Notes: generated by a model from the letters alone, not told the origin. A stretch of 36,235 bases of DNA from Bacteroidota bacterium (GCA_963169325.1 CAUJEY010000168.1:1-36235), one strand, 5' to 3'. Counted from the stretch's first letter, positions 14,030 to 23,453 are shown. Made by a program: numbers and translations.

Positions 14030-15724
14030 ATGAGTGTTCAGGTTTGGACCTTTATTATCGTCGGGCTTTCTTTTATCTTGTATATCGGTATTGCAATTTG
14101 GACGCGAGCGGTTTCTACAAAAGACTTTTACGTGGCGGGCGGCGGCGTGTCGCCGGTGGTCAACGGCATGGCCACGGCAGCTGACTGGATGTCTGCGGCT
14201 TCCTTTATTTCCATGGCCGGCCTCATTTCTTTTGCCGGTTACGACGGCTCGGTGTACCTGATGGGATGGACCGGCGGCTATGTACTGTTGGCCCTGTTGC
14301 TGGCACCTTACCTGCGGAAATTTGGCAAGTTTACCGTGCCGGATTTCATCGGCGAGCGCTACTATTCCCAAAAGGCCCGGATTGTAGCGGTGATATGCGC
14401 TTTGTTTGTTTCTTTCACCTATATCGCCGGTCAAATGCGCGGCGTCGGCATCGTTTTTTCCCGCTTTCTGGAAGTCGATATCAACGTAGGCGTCATCATT
14501 GGCATGGCTATCGTGTTTATTTACTCCGTTTTAGGCGGCATGAAAGGCATCACCTACACCCAGGTAGCCCAATATGTGGTGCTGATTTTTGCCTATATGG
14601 TGCCGGCCATATTTATTTCCATTCAAATGACCGGTAATCCGATCCCGCAATTGGGCATGGGTGGCACGGCAGCCGACGGAACCTGGTTGTTGGACAAGTT
14701 GGACGGGCTGAATGAAGAACTGGGCTTTGCCGCTTACACCGACGGCTCGAAACCGATGATTGATGTTTTTTGTATTACGGCAGCCCTGATGGCCGGCACT
14801 GCCGGCTTGCCGCATGTCATCGTGCGTTTTTTTACGGTGCCGCGAGTGAAAGACGCGCGCTCTTCGGCTGGCTGGGCGCTGTTGTTTATTGCCATTCTGT
14901 ACACCACGGCGCCGGCGGTGGCCGTTTTCGTGCGCACCAACCTGATCGAAACGGTATCCAACAAACCTTATGCGGAGATGCCGGCCTGGTTTCATAAATG
15001 GGAGACGGCCAAACTGATCGCTTTTGAAGATAAAAATAACGACGGCAAAATCCAGTACCTGAAAGCTGCCGACAAGAACGAACTGAGCATCGACCGGGAT
15101 ATTATGGTTTTGGCCAACCCCGAAATCGCCGGCTTGCCCGCTTGGGTCGTCGCGTTGGTTGCGGCCGGCGGGTTGGCGGCAGCGCTTTCCACGGCAGCCG
15201 GTCTGCTGCTGGTTATTTCCAGCGCTATTTCGCACGATCTCCTGCGAAACGCCGCGCGTCTCGACATTACTGAAACGGGTGAATTGCGCGCTGCCCGGAT
15301 AGCCGCCGGGTTATCGGTTATTTTGGCCGGCCTGCTGGGTATTTATCCACCGGGATTTGTCGCGCAGGTTGTAGCATTCGCTTTCGGCCTGGCTGCAGCC
15401 TCCTTCTTCCCGGCGATTATTCTGGGTATTTTTGACAAACGCACCAACAAGGAGGGCGCTATTTCCGGCATGATCGCAGGACTTGTATTCACTACCGTTA
15501 TGATTGTATTGATGCAATCTGATAAATTGCTCGGTATGAAGGCGCCAGTCATAAAATCAGTAGCCGGTATTAGTGCCGAGGGCATAGGCATAGTCGGTAT
15601 GCTGCTGAATGTGGCGATCACTTTGATAGTTTCCCGGTTCACCCCGCCACCTCCGGAAAAAATACAACTGATGATTGAAGATATTCGGATACCCCGGGGC
15701 GCCGGGGATGCATCAACCCGCTGA
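14030..15724 (+). CDS. ActP-like sodium:solute symporter (acetate or short monocarboxylates)
   Basis: The 564-residue protein has about 13 membrane helices of the SSS family. The N-terminal substrate and sodium region reads KDFYVAGGGVSPVVNGMATAADWMSAASF, with the typical GGGV and ADWMSAASFI motifs. It resembles the VC_2705-like subfamily that pairs with DUF4212. A polar loop near residues 310-360 holds EDKNNDGKIQY (about 333-343), an EF-hand-like calcium-loop pattern (DxNxDGxI). Given acs upstream, the likely cargo is acetate or another small carboxylate. The substrate is inference. The stop is two bases before the next start, so the following oxidoreductase is co-transcribed. Confidence 0.9.
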   Translation: MSVQVWTFIIVGLSFILYIGIAIWTRAVSTKDFYVAGGGVSPVVNGMATAADWMSAASFISMAGLISFAGYDGSVYLMGWTGGYVLLALLLAPYLRKFGKFTVPDFIGERYYSQKARIVAVICALFVSFTYIAGQMRGVGIVFSRFLEVDINVGVIIGMAIVFIYSVLGGMKGITYTQVAQYVVLIFAYMVPAIFISIQMTGNPIPQLGMGGTAADGTWLLDKLDGLNEELGFAAYTDGSKPMIDVFCITAALMAGTAGLPHVIVRFFTVPRVKDARSSAGWALLFIAILYTTAPAVAVFVRTNLIETVSNKPYAEMPAWFHKWETAKLIAFEDKNNDGKIQYLKAADKNELSIDRDIMVLANPEIAGLPAWVVALVAAGGLAAALSTAAGLLLVISSAISHDLLRNAARLDITETGELRAARIAAGLSVILAGLLGIYPPGFVAQVVAFAFGLAAASFFPAIILGIFDKRTNKEGAISGMIAGLVFTTVMIVLMQSDKLLGMKAPVIKSVAGISAEGIGIVGMLLNVAITLIVSRFTPPPPEKIQLMIEDIRIPRGAGDASTR

Positions 15725-15726
15725 TT

Positions 15727-16701
15727 ATGAAAGCGTTGCTCTTGAATGCACTACATCAACCGCTTGATTTTCGGGAGATCGCCGACCCCATTCCGGGGCC
15801 CGGCGAGGTATTGGTTCGTCTGCACGCCGCTGCCCTGAACAGGCGTGATTGGTGGATCACACAGGGCCAATATCCTAAAATACAGTTCCCGGTGATCCTG
15901 GGAAGCGATGGGGCAGGGAAGTACCGGGGTAAACCGGTGGTCATCAATCCTTCGCTCGACTGGGGTGACGACCCGCGTTTTCAGGGGAAATCCTACCGGG
16001 TACTCGGGTTACCCGACAACGGCGCCTTTGCTGAATTGATTTGTGTGCCGCGCAAGAACATAGCCCCAAAGCCGGAGCACCTTACCTGGGAACAAGCCGC
16101 AGCCCTTCCTTTGGCCGGATTGACGGCATACCGGGCCTTGTTTACACGTTGCCGCCTGCGCACGGGCGAACGGGTGCTCATCACCGGGGTGGGCGGCGGC
16201 GTTGCGCTGATGGCCATGCAGTTTGCCCTGGCCGCCGGTGCAGAAGTATTCGTGACTTCCGGCTCGGCGGAAAAAATTGAAAAGGCCGTGATGTTGGGAG
16301 CAAAAGGCGGCGCCAACTATCAGGAGGAGGGTTGGGACAAACGTCTCAAAGCCGATGTGGGCGGCTTCGACGTTGTAATCGATTCGGCGGGCGGCGATGG
16401 GTTTGCCACTTTGCCGGGTTTGTGCAATCCAGGCGCCCGCATCGGGATTTACGGTGGATCGTTGGGAAAAATAAACGGCCTGAGCCCGCAAATTTTATTC
16501 TGGAAACAGATCAGCATTCTTGGGTCTACCATGGGCACAAATGCTGAATTCCGGAAAATGCTCGCCTTTGTGACTAAATTTAACATCGTACCGGTAGTGG
16601 ATTCAGTCTTTCCCTTAGCCGATGGAAATGCCGCTTTAAAACGAATGGAAGCAAGCGGTCAGTTTGGAAAGATCGTACTGAAAATTACTCCTTTTTTCTA
16701 A
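15727..16701 (+). CDS. MDR-family NADP-dependent oxidoreductase (quinone-oxidoreductase-like)
   Basis: The 324-residue protein shows the medium-chain dehydrogenase fold. An N-terminal GroES-like domain (PGPGEVLVRLHAAALNRRDWW) precedes the Rossmann domain, with GVGGGVALMAMQFA near 155-168 and FDVVIDSAGGDGF near 217. Catalytic zinc ligands (the GHE motif and Cys) and the four structural-zinc cysteines are missing. This puts it with zinc-independent quinone or enone reductases that use NADPH. The substrate is unknown. It starts two bases after the symporter stop and overlaps the convergent YdjM-like gene by 17 bases at the 3' end, so there is no room for a separate terminator. Confidence 0.85.
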   Translation: MKALLLNALHQPLDFREIADPIPGPGEVLVRLHAAALNRRDWWITQGQYPKIQFPVILGSDGAGKYRGKPVVINPSLDWGDDPRFQGKSYRVLGLPDNGAFAELICVPRKNIAPKPEHLTWEQAAALPLAGLTAYRALFTRCRLRTGERVLITGVGGGVALMAMQFALAAGAEVFVTSGSAEKIEKAVMLGAKGGANYQEEGWDKRLKADVGGFDVVIDSAGGDGFATLPGLCNPGARIGIYGGSLGKINGLSPQILFWKQISILGSTMGTNAEFRKMLAFVTKFNIVPVVDSVFPLADGNAALKRMEASGQFGKIVLKITPFF

Positions 16702-17209
16702 AGAACCTGGACACGGCAACCAAAATCAATCCCGGTATACCAATCCAGATGACCTCGCTCAACAGGATTTTTATCCCCCATTTTGAAATAAAATCCCTGA
16801 TCTCCAGCGGCGAAACCCGGATGACCCGTACCGGAAAAAACAGCCGCTCCTCACTAAACGGCCACCACAGGGCGCAACCCATCCCGCCCGTAGTCAGCAT
16901 ATCCAGCAATGGGTGCGAGGCAGTGGCTAGGATAAACCACATGGCCATTTTCCACCAGTCTTTGTCCAGCCGGTAAAATAACCACGCGACAAAAGCGCCA
17001 AAAACGACCGCAAATGTGAAGGAGTGCGTCCAGCCCCGGTGTCCCCAAATACTGGAATAGGATATGTCGAAGCGAAAGGCGATGACGTCGAGATCAGGCG
17101 CAAAGGCGCAAAAACCCGCCAGCAACAGCGCTTTCCAGGTCGATTTGTCGTTGAAAAAAGAAAACCCTAACGCCGTTGAAGCGGCCACATGACCAAAGAT
17201 GGATGCCAT
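16685..17209 (-). CDS. YdjM/DUF457-family membrane-bound metal-dependent hydrolase
   Basis: The 174-residue protein has the family pattern of His and Asp residues spread over membrane helices: MASIFGHVAAS, FAPDLDVIAF, WGHRGWTHSF and ATASHPLLDMLT. About four membrane helices are visible. Homologues are named metal-dependent hydrolases or LexA-regulated membrane proteins (YdjM), with no firm substrate. The start at 17209 is the first ATG and gives the expected N-terminus. It overlaps the end of the convergent MDR gene by 17 bases. Confidence 0.85.
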   Translation of the reverse strand: MASIFGHVAASTALGFSFFNDKSTWKALLLAGFCAFAPDLDVIAFRFDISYSSIWGHRGWTHSFTFAVVFGAFVAWLFYRLDKDWWKMAMWFILATASHPLLDMLTTGGMGCALWWPFSEERLFFPVRVIRVSPLEIRDFISKWGIKILLSEVIWIGIPGLILVAVSRFFRKKE

Positions 17210-17228
17210 TTTTAGTGATAATTAAAAA

Positions 17229-17259
17229 CCGGCCAAAGGAAAGAAATTCCCTTGGCCGG
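17229..17259 (-). terminator. Intrinsic terminator of the T9SS cargo gene
   Basis: CCGGCCAA/TTGGCCGG, extended by GGGAA/TTTCC-type pairs, forms a strong stem followed on the minus strand by TTTTTAAT. It lies about 40 bases after the stop at 17300 and just before the YdjM-like gene. Confidence 0.75.
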
Positions 17260-17299
17260 ATAAGAATAAAGATGGGGGGATCTTCATCGTTTTTTGACT

Positions 17300-19201
17300 T
17301 TATCGCGTTATCACCCACTTGCCTGCCCGACGCCCTTCGCTGTTTTGCAATTGCCAGACGTATAGGCCGTCGGTCCAGGTATTGCCTGCCGGCAAGGTAA
17401 GTTCGCCGGCTCCTGAATCCAGGTCCTGTTGTGCAAGCAATCGTCCCTGCAAGTCAAAAATATTCAACCGTGTCGGCAGTTCGAGCATTTCGTACCGGAG
17501 CCGGAGATGATCAGGTCTGGCAGTAACCTGTACAGGAATGGTTTCATCTGCTTCGGCTATGGCAACCGTGGGGAGTTGTATTCGTGCCATACCCGGGAAG
17601 GTGGGTTCGACGAAGAGCGTTTGGAAATCGCCGGCTACATAGATATGGCCGCGGAAGGTTTGCATAGCGGTTATGGTACTGTCGGCTAACAGGTACGCCT
17701 TGCAGTCCGTGTAATCCTTTTCAAAAACAGCCGCTCCCCACCCATAGGTGAAATCAAATTTTAAAAAACCGCCGTAGGTAAGCAGGCGTTCGCCTAAATT
17801 TACAAATCCATGTATGCTGTTGTCGCCGGCAGGGAAATAACTTTGAGGGAACCACAAGCCTGCTTTCAGCATGTTTGTTCCAATGAATGCGTCCTGCAGG
17901 CTGTCAAAATATAATTCATGGCCGGTGTAAACGGAGCCGTTAAAATATACCAGAGAACGGACCGGTGGGAGAGCATGTTGTAGTGGCGTCCAATCACCAA
18001 AATATCCGTAATAGGCCAGATGTGGAGCATTTACCCACGCGCTATCTTTTAGCTGATAAACTTGTTGGAAAGCGCCTCCTATCAATATATTGGGCGAAAT
18101 GGATATAATACTGTACACGGGGCCATCGGTGCCCAATCCCGCATCCGGGGAATAGTGGTTCCAATCCTGGTAGTTCTGATAATAGGTTGCAAGATTATTT
18201 GCAGGCAATCCATTTATCTTCTTAAAATCTCCACCGACACTTAACCTTGCGGTACCAAAATTGGTGGAGCATAAAGCGTAGACCTTGCCCATCATATCAC
18301 CACTTTGCAGGGACTTCCAGCTTTTATTGGCGATGTTGTATTCGGCAATATTACACGGTGTCGTGTCTCCGGGCAGGTGAAAATCACCGGCGACATACAG
18401 TTTTTCATTGGTTCCGTTTTTGTAGTACTCCAGGGCAAAAACTTCCCCGACGACCCCGTTTCCCAGCGCTTTCCAGTTGGAACCGTCCCATTCGACGATG
18501 TTATTGGCAGGAAAGCCGTCGATTGCTGAAAAATGACCGGCGACAAATAGTCGGGTTTCAGCGGCATCTTTTTCCATCACATTGATACGGCCGCCGGGGT
18601 TTAGCCCGCCGCCATTGCCCCAATTGGAGATATTCAGCGGTTTCGGTTCGTAGGCCGGTTGTATCCAGGCTAGCTCGTCTTGCAAAAACCCGTTTTTTTG
18701 TGCCCATATCCCGATTTCCGGGTACTGCACTGCCAGTTCGGCAATGTAGCCGTAGTTATTTTCTTTGTTGATACGGTTTACCAATTGTCTTTGGCCATCC
18801 TGCCAGAGCAGGTAACCAACCGCGCACAGCACACCGTAGTTATCCCGAAAATAGGGCCGGCGAAGGTTGTGATAATGGTTGGTCGGAAACAGGTTTGTTT
18901 GCCAATATTCCCGGAGCGCATCGAGATGACGCGCCCGATTAGCGCGTTGAACTGGGTTGAGCGCTGAACCTTCACGTTGCCGGAGCGTTTGTTCCACCAG
19001 TTGCAGATGCGTGCTGATTCGCGCCTGATCGTCGGCAAATGCAACCGTTTCGAGCAGATCGCCGGTCGGTGCCTGGCGTAACCATTCGTGGTTTATTTCA
19101 ACCAGGTGCCGGTAGAGTGGGGCAGGGGCGCCAGGCTCAAGCGCCTGTACACCGGTAAACCAGCAGGCAAGGTAAAACAGGAGGAGAAAAAGTCTTTTCA
19201 T
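17300..19201 (-). CDS. Secreted T9SS cargo with propeller-like repeats
   Basis: The 633-residue protein has a signal peptide (residues 1-20, cleaved after GVQA). A conserved Bacteroidota N-terminal domain (about 25-175) contains FRDNYGVLCAVGYLLWQ. The central region carries repeats of the form LFVAGHFSAIDG, LYVAGDFHLPG, LSVGGDFKKING and IYVAGDFQTLF, each followed by a name-and-value strand, typical of beta-propeller or delta-60-like repeats. The C-terminal 70-80 residues are a type A sorting domain (LNIFDLQGRLLAQ, GLYVWQLQ) that routes proteins through T9SS to the surface. Function is unknown; adhesion or surface display is possible. A TAAATTTG -7 element lies 30 bases upstream. Confidence 0.85.
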   Translation of the reverse strand: MKRLFLLLFYLACWFTGVQALEPGAPAPLYRHLVEINHEWLRQAPTGDLLETVAFADDQARISTHLQLVEQTLRQREGSALNPVQRANRARHLDALREYWQTNLFPTNHYHNLRRPYFRDNYGVLCAVGYLLWQDGQRQLVNRINKENNYGYIAELAVQYPEIGIWAQKNGFLQDELAWIQPAYEPKPLNISNWGNGGGLNPGGRINVMEKDAAETRLFVAGHFSAIDGFPANNIVEWDGSNWKALGNGVVGEVFALEYYKNGTNEKLYVAGDFHLPGDTTPCNIAEYNIANKSWKSLQSGDMMGKVYALCSTNFGTARLSVGGDFKKINGLPANNLATYYQNYQDWNHYSPDAGLGTDGPVYSIISISPNILIGGAFQQVYQLKDSAWVNAPHLAYYGYFGDWTPLQHALPPVRSLVYFNGSVYTGHELYFDSLQDAFIGTNMLKAGLWFPQSYFPAGDNSIHGFVNLGERLLTYGGFLKFDFTYGWGAAVFEKDYTDCKAYLLADSTITAMQTFRGHIYVAGDFQTLFVEPTFPGMARIQLPTVAIAEADETIPVQVTARPDHLRLRYEMLELPTRLNIFDLQGRLLAQQDLDSGAGELTLPAGNTWTDGLYVWQLQNSEGRRAGKWVITR

Positions 19202-19230
19202 GTAGTTATTATTTTTGAAAATAGGTTATT

Positions 19231-19238
19231 CAAATTTA
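19231..19238 (-). promoter_or_regulatory. Candidate -7 element for the T9SS cargo gene
   Basis: The minus strand reads TAAATTTG, an exact TAnnTTTG match, with a predicted start near 19224 and a 23-base leader before the ATG at 19201. The nearest TTG is 13 bases upstream, closer than the usual 19-21. Confidence 0.4.
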
Positions 19239-19444
19239 CCGGTTTGATTTTCAAATTGCTTGCACTTCCCTGAATATGCCTTGAATTGGCAAATTTTAAA
19301 GCGAACATAATGTTTTTTAATGAATAAATACGATTAAAAAGAAGTGGCAATGGATACCCCAGAACCTTCATTGATCTAATTTCCTTCCTTCATCTGCGCA
19401 TTCCGAATGATTTTGCAGTTTTGCATCTGCTAAATCATTTTTGG

Positions 19445-22400
19445 ATGAAACGACGTTTTACTACCCTCCTCTTCTTTTGCCTGTCAGGCATACTTGTGTC
19501 CCAAACCATTAATCCTGAACTGTTAAGCGGCATTCGAATCCGCTCCATCGGCCCCGGCGCTATGTCGGGCCGGATCACGGCGCTTGCCTGCGACCCGGAG
19601 AATCCGGACATCATTTACGCCGGCGCGGCTTCCGGCGGCCTCTGGCGCAGCACAAGCGGCGGAACCAACTGGGAGCCCATTTTCGACTCGGCGCCCACGC
19701 AAAGTATCGGTTCTATTGCCATTAATCCACGTAATCCGGACGAAATATGGGTCGGAACCGGCGAGGGTAACCCGCGGAATTCCCAAAACTTTGGCATCGG
19801 TATATTCAAAACGATCGATGGCGGCAAAAACTGGGTGTGCATGGGACTCCAAAAAACCCATGCCATACATCGCGTTGTACTTCATCGCGACAACCCCGAC
19901 GTATTATGGGCTGCTGCCACGGGCTCAGCCAACGGCCCGAACGAAGACCGGGGCATATTCAAAAGCACCGATGGCGGCCGAACCTGGCGCAAAGTGCTCT
20001 ACGTCAACGATCTGACCGGCTGCGCCGAACTCATAGCCGACCCGGCCAACCCGAACAAACTATTCGCCGCGATGTGGGAATACCAGCGTTGGCCGTGGTT
20101 TTTTAAATCGGGCGGCAAAGGTTCCGGGCTCTACGTGTCTTATGACGGTGGTGAAACCTGGGAGCGGCGCACCGAAAAAGACGGGCTGCCCGAGGGCGAA
20201 CTCGGCCGGATCGGCCTTGCGGTTTCAGCCGGCAAGCCGGAAATCGTGTACGCCCTGGTTGAAGCCAAAGACAACGCTTTGTACAAAAGCACCGACGGCG
20301 GCCGGAAATGGAAAAAGATGGCCGATAAAAACATGGGGGATCGCCCGTTTTACTACGCCGAAATTTTTGCCGACCCTAAAAATGAAAACCGGGTGTACAG
20401 TATTCACACTGTTATTACGCGCAGTGAAGACGGCGGAAAATCATTTGAAACCTGGGCTGGCTGGCGTATACACCCCGACCACCATGCCTTCTGGATTCAT
20501 CCGAACAACCCTGATTACATTATTAATGGCAACGACGGCGGTCTCAATATCACCCGCGACGGCGGCAAAACCTGGTACTACGCTGAAAATATCCCGGTTG
20601 GGCAGTTTTACCACATCAACCTGGACAATGAAATGCCCTACAACATCTATGGCGGCTTGCAGGACAACGGCTCCTGGGTAGGCCCCTCGGCAGTATGGCG
20701 CGCCGGCGGCATCCGCAACAGCGATTGGCAGGAAGTGCTCTTCGGCGATGGCTTCGACGCTATGCCCCGGCGCGACAACAGCCGGTACTGCTTTGCCATG
20801 TCGCAAGGCGGCGAACTGAAATATATCGACCGGCAAACGGGGCTTTCTCATTACATCAAGCCCCTGCATCCTGCGGGCGTTGACCTGCGTTTCAACTGGA
20901 ATGCCGGGCTGGCTCAAGACCCGTTCCGCGACGGTGGAATTTATTTTGGAAGCCAATTTCTGCACTACTCGACAGACTTTGGCCAGAATTGGCAGATCAT
21001 TTCGCCCGATCTGACGACAAACGATACCTCCAAAATGCATCAGGATCAGTCCGGTGGCCTGACCTTCGACGCCACCAACGCCGAGAATTATTGCACGATT
21101 ATTAATATTGCGCCAAGTCCGGTACAACAGGGCCTTATCTGGGTCGGCGCCGACGACGGTAGCCTTCAACTGACCCGCGACGGCGGCAAAACCTGGGATA
21201 ACCTGGCCGGCCGCTTGCCCGGTTGCCCGAAAGGCGCGTGGATTGCACAAATCGAAGTATCGGCGAAAAATGCCGGTGAAGCGTTTGTGGTGATCAATAA
21301 CTACCGCCTGAACGATTGGGAACCCTATTTGTATCATACGACTGACTTTGGCCGGAACTGGAAACGGTTAGCCAGTTCAAAAAATATTACCGGCTTTTGC
21401 CTGTCTGTGGTACAGGATACGGAGACGCCCAATCTGTTGTTTCTCGGCACCGATCAGGGGTTGTATTTCAGCCTCGATTATGGGAGCACCTGGACGCATT
21501 GGCCCAACACGTCCGCGTCGGGCGAACCGATTTTTCCAAGCGTTCCGGTGCAGGACATGAAAATTCATCCGCGCGACGGCGATCTGGTGATCGCAACTTT
21601 TGGCCGGGCGATCTGGATCATGGACAATATCAACCCTTTGCGCGACCTGGCCCGGCAACCCGACTTAACCGCACAGCCGTTCAAACTTTTTGCCCCGCAG
21701 CCGGCAGTTTTGGCTTTCTGGCGCTCTTATGAGGGCGCACGTTTTTCCGCTGATGCCGTCTTCTCCGGGGAAAATCAAAGTACCGCGGCGCGAATTCCGG
21801 TTTGGGTGAAACCCGGACAGGCGCCGAAAGCCGATAAAAAGGAGAAAAAAGACAAAAAGGATGAACCGGAACAGGCCGGCCCAAGGGGGCGTTCGCGTGG
21901 CGGCAGCGATGATAAAAAAGAAAAAGCGCTGGTCCTGATCCTCTCGGAAACCGGCGATACGTTGCGCCGATTCAAAATTGGACTGGACTCCTGTTTCAGC
22001 ACAATTTCCTGGGGCCTGGATACCAGAGGTGTGGCGTACCCCTCGAACCGCGAGCCGGATAAAGATCAGTTGGAACCCGGCGGCGGCCCGGCGGCGTTAC
22101 CCGGCCAGTACAAGGTATTGGTTCAGTACAGCGATTTCCGCGATTCGACTTTTGTGACCGTAATCGATGACCCACGCACGGATATTACACCGGCTGAACG
22201 GAAGGCCAAAGCCGATGCCTTGCGTGGATTTTACCCCCTCGTCGAGCGCGCAAACCTGGCTTTTGAACGCCTGAAAGAGGCGGAAAAAACCATAAAACTG
22301 GTAGAGGAACAATTTGTGAACGTGCCGGATAGCGTCAAAAAAGACGTGCTGCAATTGGGCAAAACCCTGCGCGATAGTATCGGCACGCTCAAAGAAGCCT

Positions 22401-22660
22401 TTTTTGAACAAAAAGAAGCGAAAGGGATCAAACGGAATCCGAACAACCTCAATTCCCTGCTCCGGCGGGCGTCCTACTATATCAACGACGGTCGCGGGGC
22501 GCCGAATGCCACAGCGCAAATTTCTGTAAAAACAGCCCGGGAAGAGACGGAAAAGGTTTTGGAAAAGGTCAACACGTTGCTTGACAAGCCTTGGGCGGAG
22601 TACCGGGAGAAAGCAGAGGGGGTAAAGGCGACGTTGTTCAAGAACTGGGAGAAACTGTAA
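19445..22660 (+). CDS. VPS10/sortilin-like BNR-repeat exported protein
   Basis: The product (1071 residues from the ATG at 19445; a TTG at 19421 is rejected) has a signal peptide (MKRRFTTLLFFCLSGILVSQ). More than ten BNR/Asp-box-type repeats follow, such as FKTIDGGKNW, FKSTDGGRTW, YVSYDGGETW, YKSTDGGRKW and LTRDGGKTW, forming one or two beta-propellers to about residue 740. A Lys/Glu/Asp-rich insert lies near 793-825. The last 180 residues are helical and Lys/Glu-rich (KAKADALRGFYPLVERANLAFERL). No T9SS sorting domain is present, so it is probably periplasmic or retained. Homologues are annotated as glycosyl hydrolases or VPS10-domain proteins, with no proven activity. Confidence 0.88.
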   Translation: MKRRFTTLLFFCLSGILVSQTINPELLSGIRIRSIGPGAMSGRITALACDPENPDIIYAGAASGGLWRSTSGGTNWEPIFDSAPTQSIGSIAINPRNPDEIWVGTGEGNPRNSQNFGIGIFKTIDGGKNWVCMGLQKTHAIHRVVLHRDNPDVLWAAATGSANGPNEDRGIFKSTDGGRTWRKVLYVNDLTGCAELIADPANPNKLFAAMWEYQRWPWFFKSGGKGSGLYVSYDGGETWERRTEKDGLPEGELGRIGLAVSAGKPEIVYALVEAKDNALYKSTDGGRKWKKMADKNMGDRPFYYAEIFADPKNENRVYSIHTVITRSEDGGKSFETWAGWRIHPDHHAFWIHPNNPDYIINGNDGGLNITRDGGKTWYYAENIPVGQFYHINLDNEMPYNIYGGLQDNGSWVGPSAVWRAGGIRNSDWQEVLFGDGFDAMPRRDNSRYCFAMSQGGELKYIDRQTGLSHYIKPLHPAGVDLRFNWNAGLAQDPFRDGGIYFGSQFLHYSTDFGQNWQIISPDLTTNDTSKMHQDQSGGLTFDATNAENYCTIINIAPSPVQQGLIWVGADDGSLQLTRDGGKTWDNLAGRLPGCPKGAWIAQIEVSAKNAGEAFVVINNYRLNDWEPYLYHTTDFGRNWKRLASSKNITGFCLSVVQDTETPNLLFLGTDQGLYFSLDYGSTWTHWPNTSASGEPIFPSVPVQDMKIHPRDGDLVIATFGRAIWIMDNINPLRDLARQPDLTAQPFKLFAPQPAVLAFWRSYEGARFSADAVFSGENQSTAARIPVWVKPGQAPKADKKEKKDKKDEPEQAGPRGRSRGGSDDKKEKALVLILSETGDTLRRFKIGLDSCFSTISWGLDTRGVAYPSNREPDKDQLEPGGGPAALPGQYKVLVQYSDFRDSTFVTVIDDPRTDITPAERKAKADALRGFYPLVERANLAFERLKEAEKTIKLVEEQFVNVPDSVKKDVLQLGKTLRDSIGTLKEAFFEQKEAKGIKRNPNNLNSLLRRASYYINDGRGAPNATAQISVKTAREETEKVLEKVNTLLDKPWAEYREKAEGVKATLFKNWEKL

Positions 22661-22666
22661 CAAAAA

Positions 22667-22691
22667 GCCCGGCGGTATTACACCGCCGGGC
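22667..22691 (-). terminator. Intrinsic terminator of the sigma/anti-sigma-like pair
   Basis: GCCCGGCGG/CCGCCGGGC (9 bp) with loop TATTACA is followed on the minus strand by TTTTTG. It lies six bases after the stop of the convergent BNR gene and may serve both. The loop and its closing pairs are the same as in the terminator at 3667-3689. Confidence 0.8.
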
Positions 22692-22726
22692 CATATCTGT
22701 ATCAATACTGCTAAAAACTTTTATTA

Positions 22727-23410
22727 TTAATGCTCCTGTTTAGGTGCAGAAATATGCTTTAATCCTTGTGGCACCGGCCGGATAATCCGGGTATCCAGCA
22801 CACTTGGCAACGGCGACAGCGGCTTGGCCCAGGGCGCCTTACGCCACGCTTCTGCCTGACGGGCCACGGTCGTATTGGGAGATACGGGCTGGGAGCCGGG
22901 CAAGGGCACACTTCCCATGGGGCGTACGCGGCCTGGTTCTTCTGCCGCGCGTTCCGTCTGATTTGCCGCCGGTTGGGTACTTGGGGCGGTTACCGGCTTG
23001 TACTGTTCCTGTTCGGTGCGTATTGGCGACACTTTCGTGGCAGATTTGCCGCGATTTTCTGGCGCCGATACGGTTTCTGTTTCCAAAATTTTCGGCGTAG
23101 CAGCCGGCTCCCTGGCGGGCGGCGGCGTTTGCACGGCCGTGGAAGGTGTAACTTCCGGCGAGTCGGCAGGTTGTTCCGGGCGTGTCAACGTCCAATAAAG
23201 CCCCAACAGCACTACAATGGCAAGACCACTGACCAGGATTATCGCTTTGGTGCTCCACCCGCTGTGCGGCGGTTTTAAACGGACCCGCACCTCGTCCCAT
23301 ACCTGCGGAGAGGGGGTGTCCCATCCCGAAGATGCGGGAGTTTCCGGCAGGTCATCGAACGTTTTGCGGAAAAGTTCGTCGAGGGAATTAAACTCTTTCG
23401 GATCGGTCAT
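22727..23410 (-). CDS. Anti-sigma-factor-like membrane protein
   Basis: The product has 227 residues from the ATG at 23410; an ATG at 23440 would add ten residues and is possible. It has a cytoplasmic N-terminus with a Trp-containing helix (SPQVWDEVRVRLKPP, about residues 34-48), one membrane helix (about 55-73) and a long Pro/Thr/Ala-rich, probably disordered periplasmic tail. Its position directly after an ECF sigma gene, together with this topology, suggests it holds the sigma factor at the membrane. No zinc anti-sigma (ZAS) motif is present, so the assignment is by context. The tail lacks a barrel or peptidoglycan-binding domain, unlike the second sigma partner at 29933-31429. Confidence 0.6.
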   Translation of the reverse strand: MTDPKEFNSLDELFRKTFDDLPETPASSGWDTPSPQVWDEVRVRLKPPHSGWSTKAIILVSGLAIVVLLGLYWTLTRPEQPADSPEVTPSTAVQTPPPAREPAATPKILETETVSAPENRGKSATKVSPIRTEQEQYKPVTAPSTQPAANQTERAAEEPGRVRPMGSVPLPGSQPVSPNTTVARQAEAWRKAPWAKPLSPLPSVLDTRIIRPVPQGLKHISAPKQEH

Positions 23411-23453
23411 TTTTTTTGTTTCGCCGGCCGGAGCCGGCATTATTTTTCGATTC

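Noticed and set aside
20441-21337. Long minus-strand frame (298 codons) opposite the BNR protein gene
   Set aside because: It is the antisense of a well-supported gene with repeated domains; its product has no signal, motif or plausible start context. Similar frames opposite the symporter and GH31 genes were dropped for the same reason.
22727-23410. Zinc-type (ZAS) anti-sigma factor
   Set aside because: The His-x3-Cys-x2-Cys motif is absent; the anti-sigma label rests on position and topology only.
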